Notes: generated by a model from the sequence alone, not told the origin. A DNA stretch of 64,000 bases from an uncultured Pseudodesulfovibrio sp. (GCF_963664965.1 NZ_OY761823.1:2622001-2686000), one strand, 5' to 3'; positions 18,192 to 28,270 are shown, numbered from the stretch's first letter. Numbers and translations: made by a program.

Positions 18192-19025
18192 CTAAGAATC
18201 GAACTGCCCAGCGGTCAAACCTATGATGGAGATACCTGATTTATCAGCACAAGCAATGGCTTCCTGACTGTCGAAGAAAAGACTTTTGCCAGCTTCCACC
18301 CCAAGGCATGTAGCACCACCGTCAGCCATCACCTTGATGGTATCAAGGCCAAAGCTGGGCAAATCTACCTGCTCCTGCTGTCCCGGCTTGAACACCTTGG
18401 TCACCACACAACCGGGTCCACCGAGCTTGCAACCACGGCGTATAGCCTCATCTGTCCCCTCCAAGGCTTCAACCGCTGAGACAATACCTTCGCGGACGAC
18501 AAGACACTGACCTACATCCATTCGACCAAGTTCCTTGGCGATCTTCCATGAGAACTGAAGGTCTTCCATCTCTCTGTCGTCAGGCTTCCGCTTGGTCAAA
18601 ACTCCTGCGGGCGTGAGCAGTTCCGGCAAAAATTCATGTGCGGGAACAACCGGCATCCCTTCTCGTTCCAGTTCTCCAGACAGCGCTCCCAGTATGGCGG
18701 AATCGCCTTTGTTCTTCTGCTGAAACAGGAGCTTGACTGCGCGCATGTCAAGATGCCGGATATCCATGACTTTCGGCTTACTGATCGTACCGGCCATAAT
18801 GACCCGATCAACCCCGTTCGACTTGAAATAATCAATGAGCTTACCAAGCTTGCCAAGTTTCAATTCCTTCCAGACATCAGCATAGGGAACAACATCCATA
18901 TTGGTGTGACCGGTAAACCCGGCAACAACCAATCGGTGTCCATGTGCCTTAATGCCTTTTGCAACTAAAATGGGAAACTGAAGTCCGCCTGCGATCAAGC
19001 CAATCGTGGAGCCTGTCTTTGTCAT
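18192..19025 (-). CDS. lpxI: UDP-2,3-diacylglucosamine diphosphatase LpxI
   Basis: Hydrolyses UDP-2,3-diacylglucosamine to lipid X, the LpxI (DUF1009) alternative to LpxH. The 277-residue product starts with IGLIAGGLQFPILVAKG and contains KLGKLIDYFKSNGVDRVIMAG split across the family pattern, MAGTISKPK, KGDSAILGAL, and the C-terminal catalytic-domain block DLPSFGLDTIKVMADGGATC. It follows lpxA by 9 bp at the end of the lipid A cluster. No lpxB follows within this window. Confidence 0.93.
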   Translation of the reverse strand: MTKTGSTIGLIAGGLQFPILVAKGIKAHGHRLVVAGFTGHTNMDVVPYADVWKELKLGKLGKLIDYFKSNGVDRVIMAGTISKPKVMDIRHLDMRAVKLLFQQKNKGDSAILGALSGELEREGMPVVPAHEFLPELLTPAGVLTKRKPDDREMEDLQFSWKIAKELGRMDVGQCLVVREGIVSAVEALEGTDEAIRRGCKLGGPGCVVTKVFKPGQQEQVDLPSFGLDTIKVMADGGATCLGVEAGKSLFFDSQEAIACADKSGISIIGLTAGQFDS

Positions 19026-19034
19026 GCGCGCCCG

Positions 19035-19847
19035 CTAGGAATCACTGTTACCGTGACGTTGTTTATGGTCAGGAGTTACGCCATTCTTGCTTTCTCGAAT
19101 GAATGCAACAAGTCGCTCAACCTCGGGAATACCGACAATTTCCGCCTCAACTTGGGCAAGACTCTGCTCACGGGTCAAACCGGAGCGGAAGATGATTTTA
19201 TAGGCTTTTTTCAACCCTTTGCAGGTTGCTGCGTCAAAGCCATTCCGCCTGAGTCCTATAAGGTTCGGTCCAAACAATTTTCCACGCACACCATGAGCGA
19301 GCATGTAAGGAGGCACATCAAGTTTATAACCGCTTGCTCCGCCAAGGAAAGTATACTCACCGATTCGGATAAACTGCTGAACAGCGGACATACCGCTGAT
19401 GATCACGTTACGTCCAACTTCAACATGACCGGCAAGGTTAACGGCATTGGCCATGATGACATTATCATCCACGATGCAGTCATGAGCGATATGAGCGTAA
19501 GCCATAAACATGCAGTTCGAGCCAATGCGGGTTTCACCAGCCCCCTGCACAGTGCCTCGGTGAATAGTTACACACTCACGAATGCTGTTATTATCACCAA
19601 TTCGGGTGTAGGTTTTTTCTCCCTGATACGCGGTGTGTTGAGGTTCGCCACCTATGACCGCATGAGAGTGAACATGATTGCCTGCCCCCAATTCGGTATA
19701 ATCCTTGATGACGACATGAGACTCAAGAAACGTTCCGTCTCCGATCTTGCATTCTGCACCAACAACGACATAGGGGCCAATTTTGACATCAGCCCCCAAC
19801 TCTGCGGTTGAATCAATTACCGCACTCGGATGAATATCGGAAGCCAC
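19035..19847 (-). CDS. lpxA: Acyl-ACP:UDP-N-acetylglucosamine O-acyltransferase LpxA
   Basis: First step of lipid A synthesis. The 270-residue product is a left-handed beta-helix of hexapeptide repeats (ELGADVKIGPYVVVGAECK) with the expected catalytic-His region AYAHIAHDCIVDDNVIMANA and GLRRNGFDAATCKGLKKAY at the start of the helical C-terminal domain. The start is a GTG that shares its first G with the TAG stop of fabZ (TAGTG), so the two are coupled. Alternative starts downstream would remove the first coil. Confidence 0.95.
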   Translation of the reverse strand: MASDIHPSAVIDSTAELGADVKIGPYVVVGAECKIGDGTFLESHVVIKDYTELGAGNHVHSHAVIGGEPQHTAYQGEKTYTRIGDNNSIRECVTIHRGTVQGAGETRIGSNCMFMAYAHIAHDCIVDDNVIMANAVNLAGHVEVGRNVIISGMSAVQQFIRIGEYTFLGGASGYKLDVPPYMLAHGVRGKLFGPNLIGLRRNGFDAATCKGLKKAYKIIFRSGLTREQSLAQVEAEIVGIPEVERLVAFIRESKNGVTPDHKQRHGNSDS

Positions 19848-20305
19848 TACATATCCCCTTTATGGGCTACAGCCGCGGAAAACTCGCCCTGAGCCACAAT
19901 CTGTCCATCCACTTCCGCAACGCCTTTCATCCGCCAGATATTCATCTTATGCTTTTCGTACGAAACATTGAGAATAAGCTTATCTCCAGGCACGACGGGT
20001 TTGCGAAATTTCACCTTGTTCAGACCGGTAAACAAAAAGACCTTGTCCCCGAGCGGTTCCTTCACGGTGCTCATGACAAAGACACCACCGGCCTGAGCCA
20101 AAGCCTCAAGAATAAGCACACCCGGCATAACAGGAAGACCCGGAAAATGGCCTTGGAAAAAAGGCTCATTGATGCTGACGTTCTTATACGCCTTAAGCCG
20201 GACACCACTTTCAAATTCAAGCACTCTGTCTACCAGCAAAAAAGGATAACGATGCGGCAGCATCTCCATTATCTGCTTGATATCGAGATTAAATTCATTG
20301 CTCAT
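19847..20305 (-). CDS. fabZ: 3-hydroxyacyl-ACP dehydratase FabZ
   Basis: Dehydrates beta-hydroxyacyl-ACP in fatty-acid synthesis and competes with LpxA/LpxD for the same acyl-ACP pool. The 152-residue hot-dog protein has the catalytic His in [32 protein letters not shown] with the catalytic Glu and AQAGG, and the typical [10 protein letters not shown]. The ATG at 20305 is one base after the lpxD stop. Its place between lpxD and lpxA is the common arrangement. Confidence 0.96.
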   Translation of the reverse strand: MSNEFNLDIKQIMEMLPHRYPFLLVDRVLEFESGVRLKAYKNVSINEPFFQGHFPGLPVMPGVLILEALAQAGGVFVMSTVKEPLGDKVFLFTGLNKVKFRKPVVPGDKLILNVSYEKHKMNIWRMKGVAEVDGQIVAQGEFSAAVAHKGDM

Positions 20306-20306
20306 T

Positions 20307-21344
20307 CTAATCATCACTCCCGGCGGCATCTTTCACCGCTTTGAGTTCTTTTTCGAGTTTTCGTACCCGTTTGAAAAGATCCGGCAGTTTTGGAAGGCAT
20401 ACACCGGCGGCCTTTCTGTATGTCCCGGCGGGCATGGCAGGCGTTCCCATGAGGACACTGCCTGAAGCGACTTTACCGGAAACACCGCCCTGTGCGCCGA
20501 TAACAACATCATCACCAATATCAACATTGTCAGCAACGCCGACCTGACCGGCAAGCACAACACCGTTGCCGACCTGAGTACTGCCGCCAATGCCGACCTG
20601 ACCGACTATAAGGCAATGCTCACCGATCTGGACATTGTGTCCGATCTGAACAAGATTATCGATCTTGGTCCCGGCCCCGATTCTGGTCGAATCAAGTGCC
20701 GCTCGGTCAATGGCTGAATTGGCTCCGATCTCTACGTTATCAGCGACATCAAGAGTACCTATTTGAGGGATTTTCATATGTCCTGCGGGTGTTTGGGCAT
20801 ATCCAAAGCCATCACCACCCAGGACGGCCCCGGGCTGTAAGATAACATTATTGCCCAATGTGATTCCACCCATGACAACCGAATTAGGATACATGATACA
20901 TTTGCTGCCCAAACGACTCCTTTCACCAAGATAACACCCGGCAAAAAGAACACATCCGGGACCGACAACGGCGTCCGCGCCGACAAAAGCGAATGGGTAA
21001 ATCACAGCATCATCTGCGATATCCGCATCCGGATGTACGTAGGCAAGTTCACTCACACCTTCAAGGCACCCCTGAGGCTGAGCAAACAAATTCACTACCT
21101 TGGCCAAATCCATGTAAACATTGGAACTGACCAAGGCACAATCCAGCTTTTCCACATACGGGGCGGATGTGAGTACACATCCGGCCCCGGTTGTTTCCAA
21201 CTGAGAAGCATATTTGGGATTGACCAAAAAGGACATTTCATCCGCCTGCGCCTTGTCCAAGGTGCTGACGCCAGTAATATCCCGGTCTTCCCCAGTGTAT
21301 TCAAGCCCCAGCTTTTCGGCCAGAGCAGACAGCCTGATATTCAT
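20307..21344 (-). CDS. lpxD: UDP-3-O-acylglucosamine N-acyltransferase LpxD
   Basis: Third step of lipid A synthesis. The 345-residue product has the N-terminal uridine-binding domain ([29 protein letters not shown]) followed by a left-handed beta-helix with the catalytic-His region [18 protein letters not shown] and the closing coil [12 protein letters not shown]. The C-terminal helix is rich in Lys and Leu. It starts 5 bp after the skp stop, inside the bamA-skp-lpxD-fabZ-lpxA-lpxI series. Confidence 0.95.
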   Translation of the reverse strand: MNIRLSALAEKLGLEYTGEDRDITGVSTLDKAQADEMSFLVNPKYASQLETTGAGCVLTSAPYVEKLDCALVSSNVYMDLAKVVNLFAQPQGCLEGVSELAYVHPDADIADDAVIYPFAFVGADAVVGPGCVLFAGCYLGERSRLGSKCIMYPNSVVMGGITLGNNVILQPGAVLGGDGFGYAQTPAGHMKIPQIGTLDVADNVEIGANSAIDRAALDSTRIGAGTKIDNLVQIGHNVQIGEHCLIVGQVGIGGSTQVGNGVVLAGQVGVADNVDIGDDVVIGAQGGVSGKVASGSVLMGTPAMPAGTYRKAAGVCLPKLPDLFKRVRKLEKELKAVKDAAGSDD

Positions 21345-21349
21345 TGCCG

Positions 21350-21871
21350 CTACTTGCCAGCTTTCTTGAGCTTGTTCAGTTCGGCAATAAGAGGCTTGGT
21401 GATATCAATGCCATCACCTACGTAAGAAACACCACTTGCTGCCATCTCGAAAATAACCGTGTACCCATTAGCCTTGCCATATTCAGACATGACCTTGACG
21501 ATTTTTTCGACAATCGGCTGACCAAGTTTCTGCTGCTCCATCTGACGCTTCTGACGGTAAGCGGCAACGCTGTCCTGGTAGTCACGAGCAAGACGACGAA
21601 ATTCACGCTGCTTGTCCTGCTTGGCTTCCAACTTCAGAGCCAGATCCTGATTCTTGAGCTCGGCCTCAAGCTTCTTGATGGCTTCACCATCTTTCTTGAG
21701 GTCTTTTTCCATGGGCGTAAACTTGGCTTTCAGTTTAGCGGCAACGGCTTTGCCGTAGTCACATTGAAGCATGACAGCCTGCATGTTGAATACGCCGATC
21801 TTGCTCTCTGCAAAAGCGGACACCTGAAAAACCAAAACAAAGGCAATTGCGAGAAACATTACTTTTTTCAT
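21350..21871 (-). CDS. skp: Periplasmic chaperone Skp/OmpH family
   Basis: A 173-residue periplasmic chaperone for unfolded outer-membrane proteins. Signal peptide [21 protein letters not shown] is followed by [19 protein letters not shown] and a long charged coiled coil (about residues 55-130) that forms the tentacles of the family. The start ATG at 21871 has AAGGAG 8 bases upstream; the frame runs a few codons further up without a better start. It lies directly downstream of bamA. Confidence 0.92.
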   Translation of the reverse strand: MKKVMFLAIAFVLVFQVSAFAESKIGVFNMQAVMLQCDYGKAVAAKLKAKFTPMEKDLKKDGEAIKKLEAELKNQDLALKLEAKQDKQREFRRLARDYQDSVAAYRQKRQMEQQKLGQPIVEKIVKVMSEYGKANGYTVIFEMAASGVSYVGDGIDITKPLIAELNKLKKAGK

Positions 21872-21901
21872 CAAATATCTCCTTAAAATTAATTTCAAAA
21901 T

Positions 21902-24613
21902 CTAGAATTGCTGACCCATCATCAACTCGAACTTATGCCGACCGCTTGTACCGATCTTGTCGAGACCGTAACCGTACGCGAATCCGACCGGCCCCATAGG
22001 CGAATACCAGTTGAAGCCGAGACCAACGCCCTTGTAAAGACCAAGCGTCGGACTGGTTCCCTTTCGTGAAGGCGAAGAGAAAAACATCTCGCCCTCTTTC
22101 CATGAGTTACCGGCATCCAAAAAGACCAATCCGGCTATTCCGTATTCCTTACTTAAAACTCGCGTCAATTCCAAATTCACATAGAAGGCCTTATTACCAC
22201 CTTCAGACTTGTTATCAGAATCCAAGGGCGTAATAGCGTATCGGGAATACCCTCGCACAGACCCCAAGCCACCCAACTGGAACCTCTGGTCAGTCGGAAT
22301 ACTCGATCCACTGATGTTTTTATGAACAAGTCCGGCCCATGTCTTGGTATGGAAAATCACTTCCTCAAATACAGGGGTATACCATTCGAACAAGCCCAAA
22401 TACTTAACGAAATCATCAGACCCCTGCAAAGGTCCACCACCAAAGATAATTGAAGCACTGCCAACAGTACCAGTGGTGGTTCTCATAACCCTGTCACGGG
22501 TATCACGAGTAAAAGTCGCGCTTATCTGACTGAGAACATGAGAGCCCTTGTCATCTTTTACAGAATCAGCGGCATCATCACTGATATCACGAATAGTGTA
22601 ATATTCAGCGGTGTAATCCCAGGAAAGCGTGGAGTACTCTCCGACAGGATAGAAAAAGTTTATGGTAGAACCAATACTATCCTTGTCATAGTCACTGAAA
22701 TCTTCCTTCCGATTATGCGCTTCAAGACCGAAGCCCACATCAGAATCATTGATATGAGGATTAACAAAATTCGCTGTAAATGCCGTTTTGGTACTACTGA
22801 AAGCACCATTGAATCCTAAAGAATATCCTTTACCAAAAAGGTTTGACTCAGTGATACCAGCAGCCAGATAAACACTATCGTACGTGGAGTAACCGATACC
22901 ACCACCGATCTTGCCCGTAGGCTTATCCTTCACCTTGACAATTAAATCCATCTCTTCAGGATTGCCTGTAGGAACCGGAGAGATATCAACTTTTTCAAAA
23001 AATCCGAGATTGTTAAGACGTTGATGTGATCTGTTCAAGTTGTCACCACTGAACATATCGCCATCAGCCAGACGCATCTCACGCATGATGACATTATCCC
23101 GCGTCATCGTATTGCCTTCAATCAGGACACGGCGAATATGCACTCGCTGATGCTTGGAAATGCTGTAGACAACGTCTACAATTTTCTTTTCAGCATCGTC
23201 TTTCAGATTTACCTGAACATCCACATAGGCATACCCATAATCATTATAATAATTGGTCAGTGAGTCGACATCACTCTTGATAATGGAACGATCAAAGTAA
23301 TCGTCATCTTCTTTCAGCTTGTCGATCTTGGTAACTTCTTTCAGTTTTTCAAGAGAATCGATCAAATCCCCCTTGAAAATGGTCTCACCCATCTTGTAGC
23401 GGTCACCTTCCCAGACCTGATAGATGACATCGATTCCATCATCCTTGATTTCTACTTCAGGACGACCAACTTTGACGTCAATAAAACCTTTGCTGGTGTA
23501 ATACGCCTGAATGGCAGCGGCATCACGATCCAAGAGTTCCTCTTTCAGGACTCCGGAGTTACTGATCCAAGACAGCCAGCCTCGCTCCTTAAGAGCCAAG
23601 ACATCCTTGATATCGTCAGGATCCAACTGCTTTGCCCCGTCGATAACAACATTCTTGATGTACAGCTTGGGCCCTTCGTCAATAACAAAGGTCAATCGAG
23701 CAACTCCGGTTCCGGCTTCCTCGATTTCGTGGGTCACTTTGGCTTTGTAGTAACCTTCCTTGCGATACATCTCGCGAATCACACGGATATCGTCAGCAAG
23801 CACTTTGGGGTTGACGATTCCACCTTTCTTCGTGGAAATTGCTTCAATAATATCCTCGGAATCAATGGCGTCCGATCCCTTCACACCCAAAGCCTGAATG
23901 CGGGGCTTTTCCTCAACGACAAAAATGACCTTCTTACCGTCAGGAATAGTGTCGACCTTCACTTCAACATCATCGAAATATCCGAGATCATAAATATTTT
24001 TCAAGGCAGTATTGACAGCTTTAGCCGTCAACATGTCACCTTTCTGCAAAGTAAGTCGCATGAGAACAACGTCTTTATCCAAGACTTTCGTGCCTTCAAC
24101 TTCGACCTCTGCAATAATGTCAAGACGGAGAAGATCCATCTTCATTCTGTCGACAAGCTCATCAACCGCGGGAAGAAGATTGATAAGACCTTCCTTTGTG
24201 ACAGACATCTTCTTGCCTGGATGGGTGCCGTAAGTATCCACAAGACGGGCATCCAAGGTCAGATCATCGCCGATCTGATTCAGAGATCCAAAAACGGAAA
24301 AACCGGCACCGGTAAGCAGAGCCAATTCTCGCGCCGACTGCGTGGAAACGGAAGAAACACCTTTCTCTTCAATAAGTCGATTTATCTCAGCAGGATCAAC
24401 GACTTCAAAACCGGCTTCACGCAAACGGTCAGTCAACAGCTCAGGCAGACTGTCCTGAAGGTAGGAAAGGTCTTCCCCCGCATTCACCTGAAAAGGCAAT
24501 ACGGCGACCTTCACATCCTGAGTGACGCTCTCTGCTGCACCGGCGGCTGATGCCACCAGCATGAGAGTAACGACAACCCCGACAATAAAACAACGTACGC
24601 GACTAACGGGCAT
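21902..24613 (-). CDS. bamA: Outer-membrane assembly factor BamA with an extra N-terminal domain
   Basis: Core of the beta-barrel assembly machine. The 903-residue product has a signal peptide (about 1-26), an extra domain at about 34-162 (VKVAVLPFQV, LREAGFEVVDPAEINRL, GFSVFGSLNQIGDDLTLDAR), five POTRA repeats from about 165, and a C-terminal barrel with GGLGSVRGYSRYAI and terminal Phe. The extra domain looks like the CsgG/TolB-N type and is absent from standard BamA of about 800 residues. The ATG at 24613 has AGGAG 6 bases upstream and overlaps the lolD end by 11 bp. Confidence 0.94.
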   Translation of the reverse strand: MPVSRVRCFIVGVVVTLMLVASAAGAAESVTQDVKVAVLPFQVNAGEDLSYLQDSLPELLTDRLREAGFEVVDPAEINRLIEEKGVSSVSTQSARELALLTGAGFSVFGSLNQIGDDLTLDARLVDTYGTHPGKKMSVTKEGLINLLPAVDELVDRMKMDLLRLDIIAEVEVEGTKVLDKDVVLMRLTLQKGDMLTAKAVNTALKNIYDLGYFDDVEVKVDTIPDGKKVIFVVEEKPRIQALGVKGSDAIDSEDIIEAISTKKGGIVNPKVLADDIRVIREMYRKEGYYKAKVTHEIEEAGTGVARLTFVIDEGPKLYIKNVVIDGAKQLDPDDIKDVLALKERGWLSWISNSGVLKEELLDRDAAAIQAYYTSKGFIDVKVGRPEVEIKDDGIDVIYQVWEGDRYKMGETIFKGDLIDSLEKLKEVTKIDKLKEDDDYFDRSIIKSDVDSLTNYYNDYGYAYVDVQVNLKDDAEKKIVDVVYSISKHQRVHIRRVLIEGNTMTRDNVIMREMRLADGDMFSGDNLNRSHQRLNNLGFFEKVDISPVPTGNPEEMDLIVKVKDKPTGKIGGGIGYSTYDSVYLAAGITESNLFGKGYSLGFNGAFSSTKTAFTANFVNPHINDSDVGFGLEAHNRKEDFSDYDKDSIGSTINFFYPVGEYSTLSWDYTAEYYTIRDISDDAADSVKDDKGSHVLSQISATFTRDTRDRVMRTTTGTVGSASIIFGGGPLQGSDDFVKYLGLFEWYTPVFEEVIFHTKTWAGLVHKNISGSSIPTDQRFQLGGLGSVRGYSRYAITPLDSDNKSEGGNKAFYVNLELTRVLSKEYGIAGLVFLDAGNSWKEGEMFFSSPSRKGTSPTLGLYKGVGLGFNWYSPMGPVGFAYGYGLDKIGTSGRHKFELMMGQQF

Positions 24614-25286
24614 ACAGTTCTCCTGAGCGCAATTCCACACGCCGATGCATCATTTCAGCCAGATTGGGATTATGTGTTACGACGACAAACGTCATACCCA
24701 ATTCATTATTAAGAGAGACCAGCAATTCACCAATTCTGGCCCCGCTCTCCTCATCAAGATTTCCTGTCGGCTCATCAGCTAGCAACACTTTCGGCCTGAG
24801 TAATATCGCTCTGGCAATCGCTGCCCTCTGCCGCTCTCCGCCTGATAATGTCGTCACCTTGTATTCAAGCCTGTGCGACAACCCAACCAGATCAAGAGCT
24901 TCTTCAGCCAACTTCAGTCCTTCGGAACGTCCTTTACCCGCTATAAATGCGGGCATGGCAACATTTTCCAAAGTTGAAAACTCAGGCAACAAATGATGAA
25001 ATTGAAACACAAATCCAATTTCACGATTTCTCAATTCAGCACGTTGCCTATCCCCGAGAGAACTCAGGTTAATACCATTTAAATATATATCACCTGCCGA
25101 AGCCGTATCCAGCGTTCCCAACAGATGAAGCAAGGTCGTTTTTCCTGATCCGGAGGCACCGAGCACTGCCAGTGACTCTCCACGATCTATAGTCATATCA
25201 ACCTGTCGCAGCACTCGAACCGTTTCAGAAGGACCTGCAAAGTCCTTACTGACGGCAACCAAGCGGTATAAGAAGTCTTTACTCAT
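24603..25286 (-). CDS. lolD: Lipoprotein-releasing ABC transporter ATPase LolD
   Basis: ATPase that powers release of outer-membrane lipoproteins from the inner membrane to LolA. The 227-residue product has Walker A GASGSGKTT, Q-loop FVFQFHHLLPEF, signature TLSGGERQRAAIARA, Walker B VLLADEPTGNLD and switch VVVTHN. FQFHHLLPEF is typical of the LolD/MacB group. Its ATG overlaps the lolC stop by 8 bp and its own end overlaps bamA, so the three genes are tightly coupled. Confidence 0.94.
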   Translation of the reverse strand: MSKDFLYRLVAVSKDFAGPSETVRVLRQVDMTIDRGESLAVLGASGSGKTTLLHLLGTLDTASAGDIYLNGINLSSLGDRQRAELRNREIGFVFQFHHLLPEFSTLENVAMPAFIAGKGRSEGLKLAEEALDLVGLSHRLEYKVTTLSGGERQRAAIARAILLRPKVLLADEPTGNLDEESGARIGELLVSLNNELGMTFVVVTHNPNLAEMMHRRVELRSGELYAR

Positions 25287-26508
25287 AACGCAAGGCTTCA
25301 CTCGGACTCAATGCAGCAGCACGTCTCGCCGGATAAATCGTTGCCAAAAAACACAATAAAAACGCCGCTGCCCCAATAGCCACAAGATCGAACGCCTCAA
25401 GCCGGACCGGCAGGTAGTCCACCGGGTAAACGTTGCTTGGCAGTTTGATAAACTGGTATTTCTTGAGCAACAGACTGACAGGAACCCCAATCAAAAAACC
25501 GATGAATGTTCCGGCCAATCCAATAAACGTCCCCTGCAACATGAAAATCCGACGAATACTCGCCACGTTGGCCCCGATAGACATCAATACAGCAATGTCT
25601 TTTGTTTTCTGAATGACCAACATCACCAAGCTCGTGACGATACTGAAGGAACCAACGAGTACAATCATTGCCAAAATAATGAACATCGCAGTCTTTTCAA
25701 GCTTCAACGCCGCAAAAAGATTCGCATTCATTTCCTGCCAATGACGCACATAAACCGTAAATGAACCTATGGCTTCCCTCAGATCACCGGAAATCTGTTC
25801 GACGTTATAGACGTCATCAACACTGATCTCCAATCCCGACACAACGTCGCCCTTGAATCCAAGCAGCTTTCGCGCAGCCGGAATCGAAACATATCCGAGT
25901 GATGAATCATACTCAAACATCCCGGTTCGAAAAATACCGGCAACAATAAAACGGCGAACCCTAGGCGTAAACCCGGCTGAACCGGACCGCCCTGAAGGAG
26001 AAAGAAGATTGACTTCCGACCCTTGCGTCAAACCAAGGCGTTTAGCCAGCTCGGACCCAACAATGATTCCCGGAAAATCGCCATGTCCTTCAAGATTGGT
26101 AACGTCTCCGCTGACCATATCCTTGGACAAGCTCAAAACGGAATCAGAAGTGGCAGGGTCAATCCCTCGCAAAACCACTCCCTTGACTCCACTTCTGGTC
26201 GACAGCATCACTTCGGAGTAGACAAAAGGCGTCACTCCGACAACCCCTTGAACTCTTGAAGCTTCATCGGCCAATTTCTCATAATCCTTAATTCCACCCC
26301 GAAGGGAAGTCACCATGATATGAGCATTGACGCCTAGTATCTTTTCTTGAAAATCAGTTGAAAAACCGTTCATGACGCCTATTACGACAATCAGGGCACC
26401 CACACCGATCGCAACACCGCATACGGCGAAAAGCGAAACAATGGATATGAACGACTGCTTACGCAGTGCGAACAGATATCTCAATGCCACAAATGTCTCA
26501 AACCTCAT
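25279..26508 (-). CDS. lolC: Lipoprotein-releasing ABC transporter permease LolC/LolE
   Basis: Inner-membrane permease partner of LolD. The 409-residue product has one N-terminal membrane helix (about 18-45; FETFVALRYLFALRKQSF just before it), a large periplasmic domain, and three C-terminal helices ending in RRAAALSPSEALRYE, the typical FtsX/MacB ending. Only one permease gene is present, so it probably works as a homodimer in the manner of single LolF-type proteins. It lies 31 bp after lysS. Confidence 0.93.
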   Translation of the reverse strand: MRFETFVALRYLFALRKQSFISIVSLFAVCGVAIGVGALIVVIGVMNGFSTDFQEKILGVNAHIMVTSLRGGIKDYEKLADEASRVQGVVGVTPFVYSEVMLSTRSGVKGVVLRGIDPATSDSVLSLSKDMVSGDVTNLEGHGDFPGIIVGSELAKRLGLTQGSEVNLLSPSGRSGSAGFTPRVRRFIVAGIFRTGMFEYDSSLGYVSIPAARKLLGFKGDVVSGLEISVDDVYNVEQISGDLREAIGSFTVYVRHWQEMNANLFAALKLEKTAMFIILAMIVLVGSFSIVTSLVMLVIQKTKDIAVLMSIGANVASIRRIFMLQGTFIGLAGTFIGFLIGVPVSLLLKKYQFIKLPSNVYPVDYLPVRLEAFDLVAIGAAAFLLCFLATIYPARRAAALSPSEALRYE

Positions 26509-26539
26509 ACACAGCTTCCCATAAGCACACTCAAGAACG

Positions 26540-28123
26540 TTATCCGATCTCCGGCCTCAGAAGCGGGAACAGGATGACCTCACGAATGGACGCACTATCC
26601 GTCAGAAGCATGACCAGACGGTCGATGCCAACGCCCTGTCCGGCAGCCGGGGGCATACCGTACTCAAGTGCCCTGACGTAATCTTCGTCCATGAAATGCG
26701 CTTCCTCATCTCCAGCTTCTTTTTCCTTGACCTGCTCCTCAAACCGCCCACGCTGATCCACAGGATCATTGAGCTCAGAGAAAGCATTGGCCAACTCACG
26801 GCCTGTCATAAACAGTTCAAAGCGATCCGTAATATCCGGATTCTCTTCATTCCTTCTGGAAAGCGGAGAAATATCAGTCGGATAATGGTAAATAAAGTGC
26901 GGCTGTATCAACTTGGGTTCAACAAGCATGTCAAAGAGTTTGGCCTGCAATTTGCCGAGCTTTTCTCCCTCGACAACCTTTTCACCCTTCTCTTTGACCA
27001 AGGCCTTACATTTTTCATAATCCGAGTAGACTTCAGGCGACACACCACCAATCTGCTCCAGAGAATCATGAAAGGCCAAGCGGGTCCAGGCACCGACAGA
27101 CAAGTCGATCTGCTCTCCCTGATACGGAACAACGCTCGACCCCGTAGCCTTGATGGCCACACGCGAAAACATCTCTTCCGTCAAATCCATGAGATCTTCA
27201 AAGTTCGCATACGCCCAATAGAATTCAAGCATGGTGAATTCCGGATTGTGCTGCGTTGAAATACCTTCGTTGCGAAAGTTCCTGTTGATCTCGTAAACCC
27301 GCTCAAACCCGCCGACCAGAAGACGCTTGAGATACAACTCTGGCGCAATACGCATATAGAGCTTCATGTCGAGCGCATTATGGAACGTCTCAAAAGGCTT
27401 GGCTGTCGCGCCACCCGGAATGGCCTGCATCATGGGAGTTTCCACTTCCATGAAGCCTTTCTCATTCAGGAAGTTTCGAAGCTCACGAACGATGGTCGTA
27501 CGCATCTCGAAGATTTCCTTGGTTCTCGGCGTAACGATCAGATCTACATACCGCTGACGGTATCGAATCTCGACGTCCTTGAGGCCGTGGTATTTCTCAG
27601 GCAGGGGCCGCATGGACTTGGACAGCAAGCGAAACGACTTCGTCTTGACGGTCAACTCACCGGTCTTGGTGCGGAAAAGACCGCCATGAACACCGACGAT
27701 ATCGCCGATATCAGTCTTCTTGAACAGCTGATAGGCTTCGGTTCCAAGCTCATCCCTGGCGGCATAAACCTGAATCTTCGCACTGCGATCCTGAAGATGG
27801 AAAAATGTGACCTTACCGAACGAACGGTAAGAAACGACGCGACCGGCAATCGCGAAATCAAGATCCTCGGCCACGAGCTCTTCGCCCTCAACTTCGGAGT
27901 ACTGATCCCATATGGATTGCACTTCAGTATCACGCCTGAAATCATTCGGGTAAAGATGCACATCTTCATCAAGAAGATGGCATGCTTTCTCAACACGAGT
28001 CTTGATAACAGGATTCAGCTCGTCCTTGGCCTGCAAGGCTTCGAGCATGGGCATGAACCGTTCAGCATGAACCGACTTGGTTGCAAGCTTGATTTTCTTA
28101 TTCTTTTTCTTATTCTGTGACAA
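26540..28123 (-). CDS. lysS: Lysyl-tRNA synthetase, class II
   Basis: Charges tRNA-Lys. The 527-residue product has an OB-fold anticodon-binding domain (AIAGRVVSYRSFGKVTFFHL) and a class II catalytic core with motif 1 (MEVETPMMQAIPGGATAKPF split), motif 2 FRNEGISTQHNPEFTMLEFY and motif 3 GMPPAAGQGVGIDRLVML. The start is uncertain. A TTG at 28123 follows GGGGAAAGG and gives a Lys-rich N-terminal tail (SQNKKKNKKIK); ATGs at 28054 and 28048 would remove the tail but have no good ribosome site. It heads the envelope cluster. Confidence 0.93.
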   Translation of the reverse strand: MSQNKKKNKKIKLATKSVHAERFMPMLEALQAKDELNPVIKTRVEKACHLLDEDVHLYPNDFRRDTEVQSIWDQYSEVEGEELVAEDLDFAIAGRVVSYRSFGKVTFFHLQDRSAKIQVYAARDELGTEAYQLFKKTDIGDIVGVHGGLFRTKTGELTVKTKSFRLLSKSMRPLPEKYHGLKDVEIRYRQRYVDLIVTPRTKEIFEMRTTIVRELRNFLNEKGFMEVETPMMQAIPGGATAKPFETFHNALDMKLYMRIAPELYLKRLLVGGFERVYEINRNFRNEGISTQHNPEFTMLEFYWAYANFEDLMDLTEEMFSRVAIKATGSSVVPYQGEQIDLSVGAWTRLAFHDSLEQIGGVSPEVYSDYEKCKALVKEKGEKVVEGEKLGKLQAKLFDMLVEPKLIQPHFIYHYPTDISPLSRRNEENPDITDRFELFMTGRELANAFSELNDPVDQRGRFEEQVKEKEAGDEEAHFMDEDYVRALEYGMPPAAGQGVGIDRLVMLLTDSASIREVILFPLLRPEIG

Positions 28124-28270
28124 TTTACCTTTCCCCGTCTCCTGCAAAGTCTAGAAAAAAACAAGAGACGTTGAATGCGTAAGCCATATAACGTTTCCCG
28201 TCAAGAAAATGAGCCCTTTAACATTCGATTTGCCCATTTTGATTTTTTTCAAAAATTTTGAACTTTTTTC

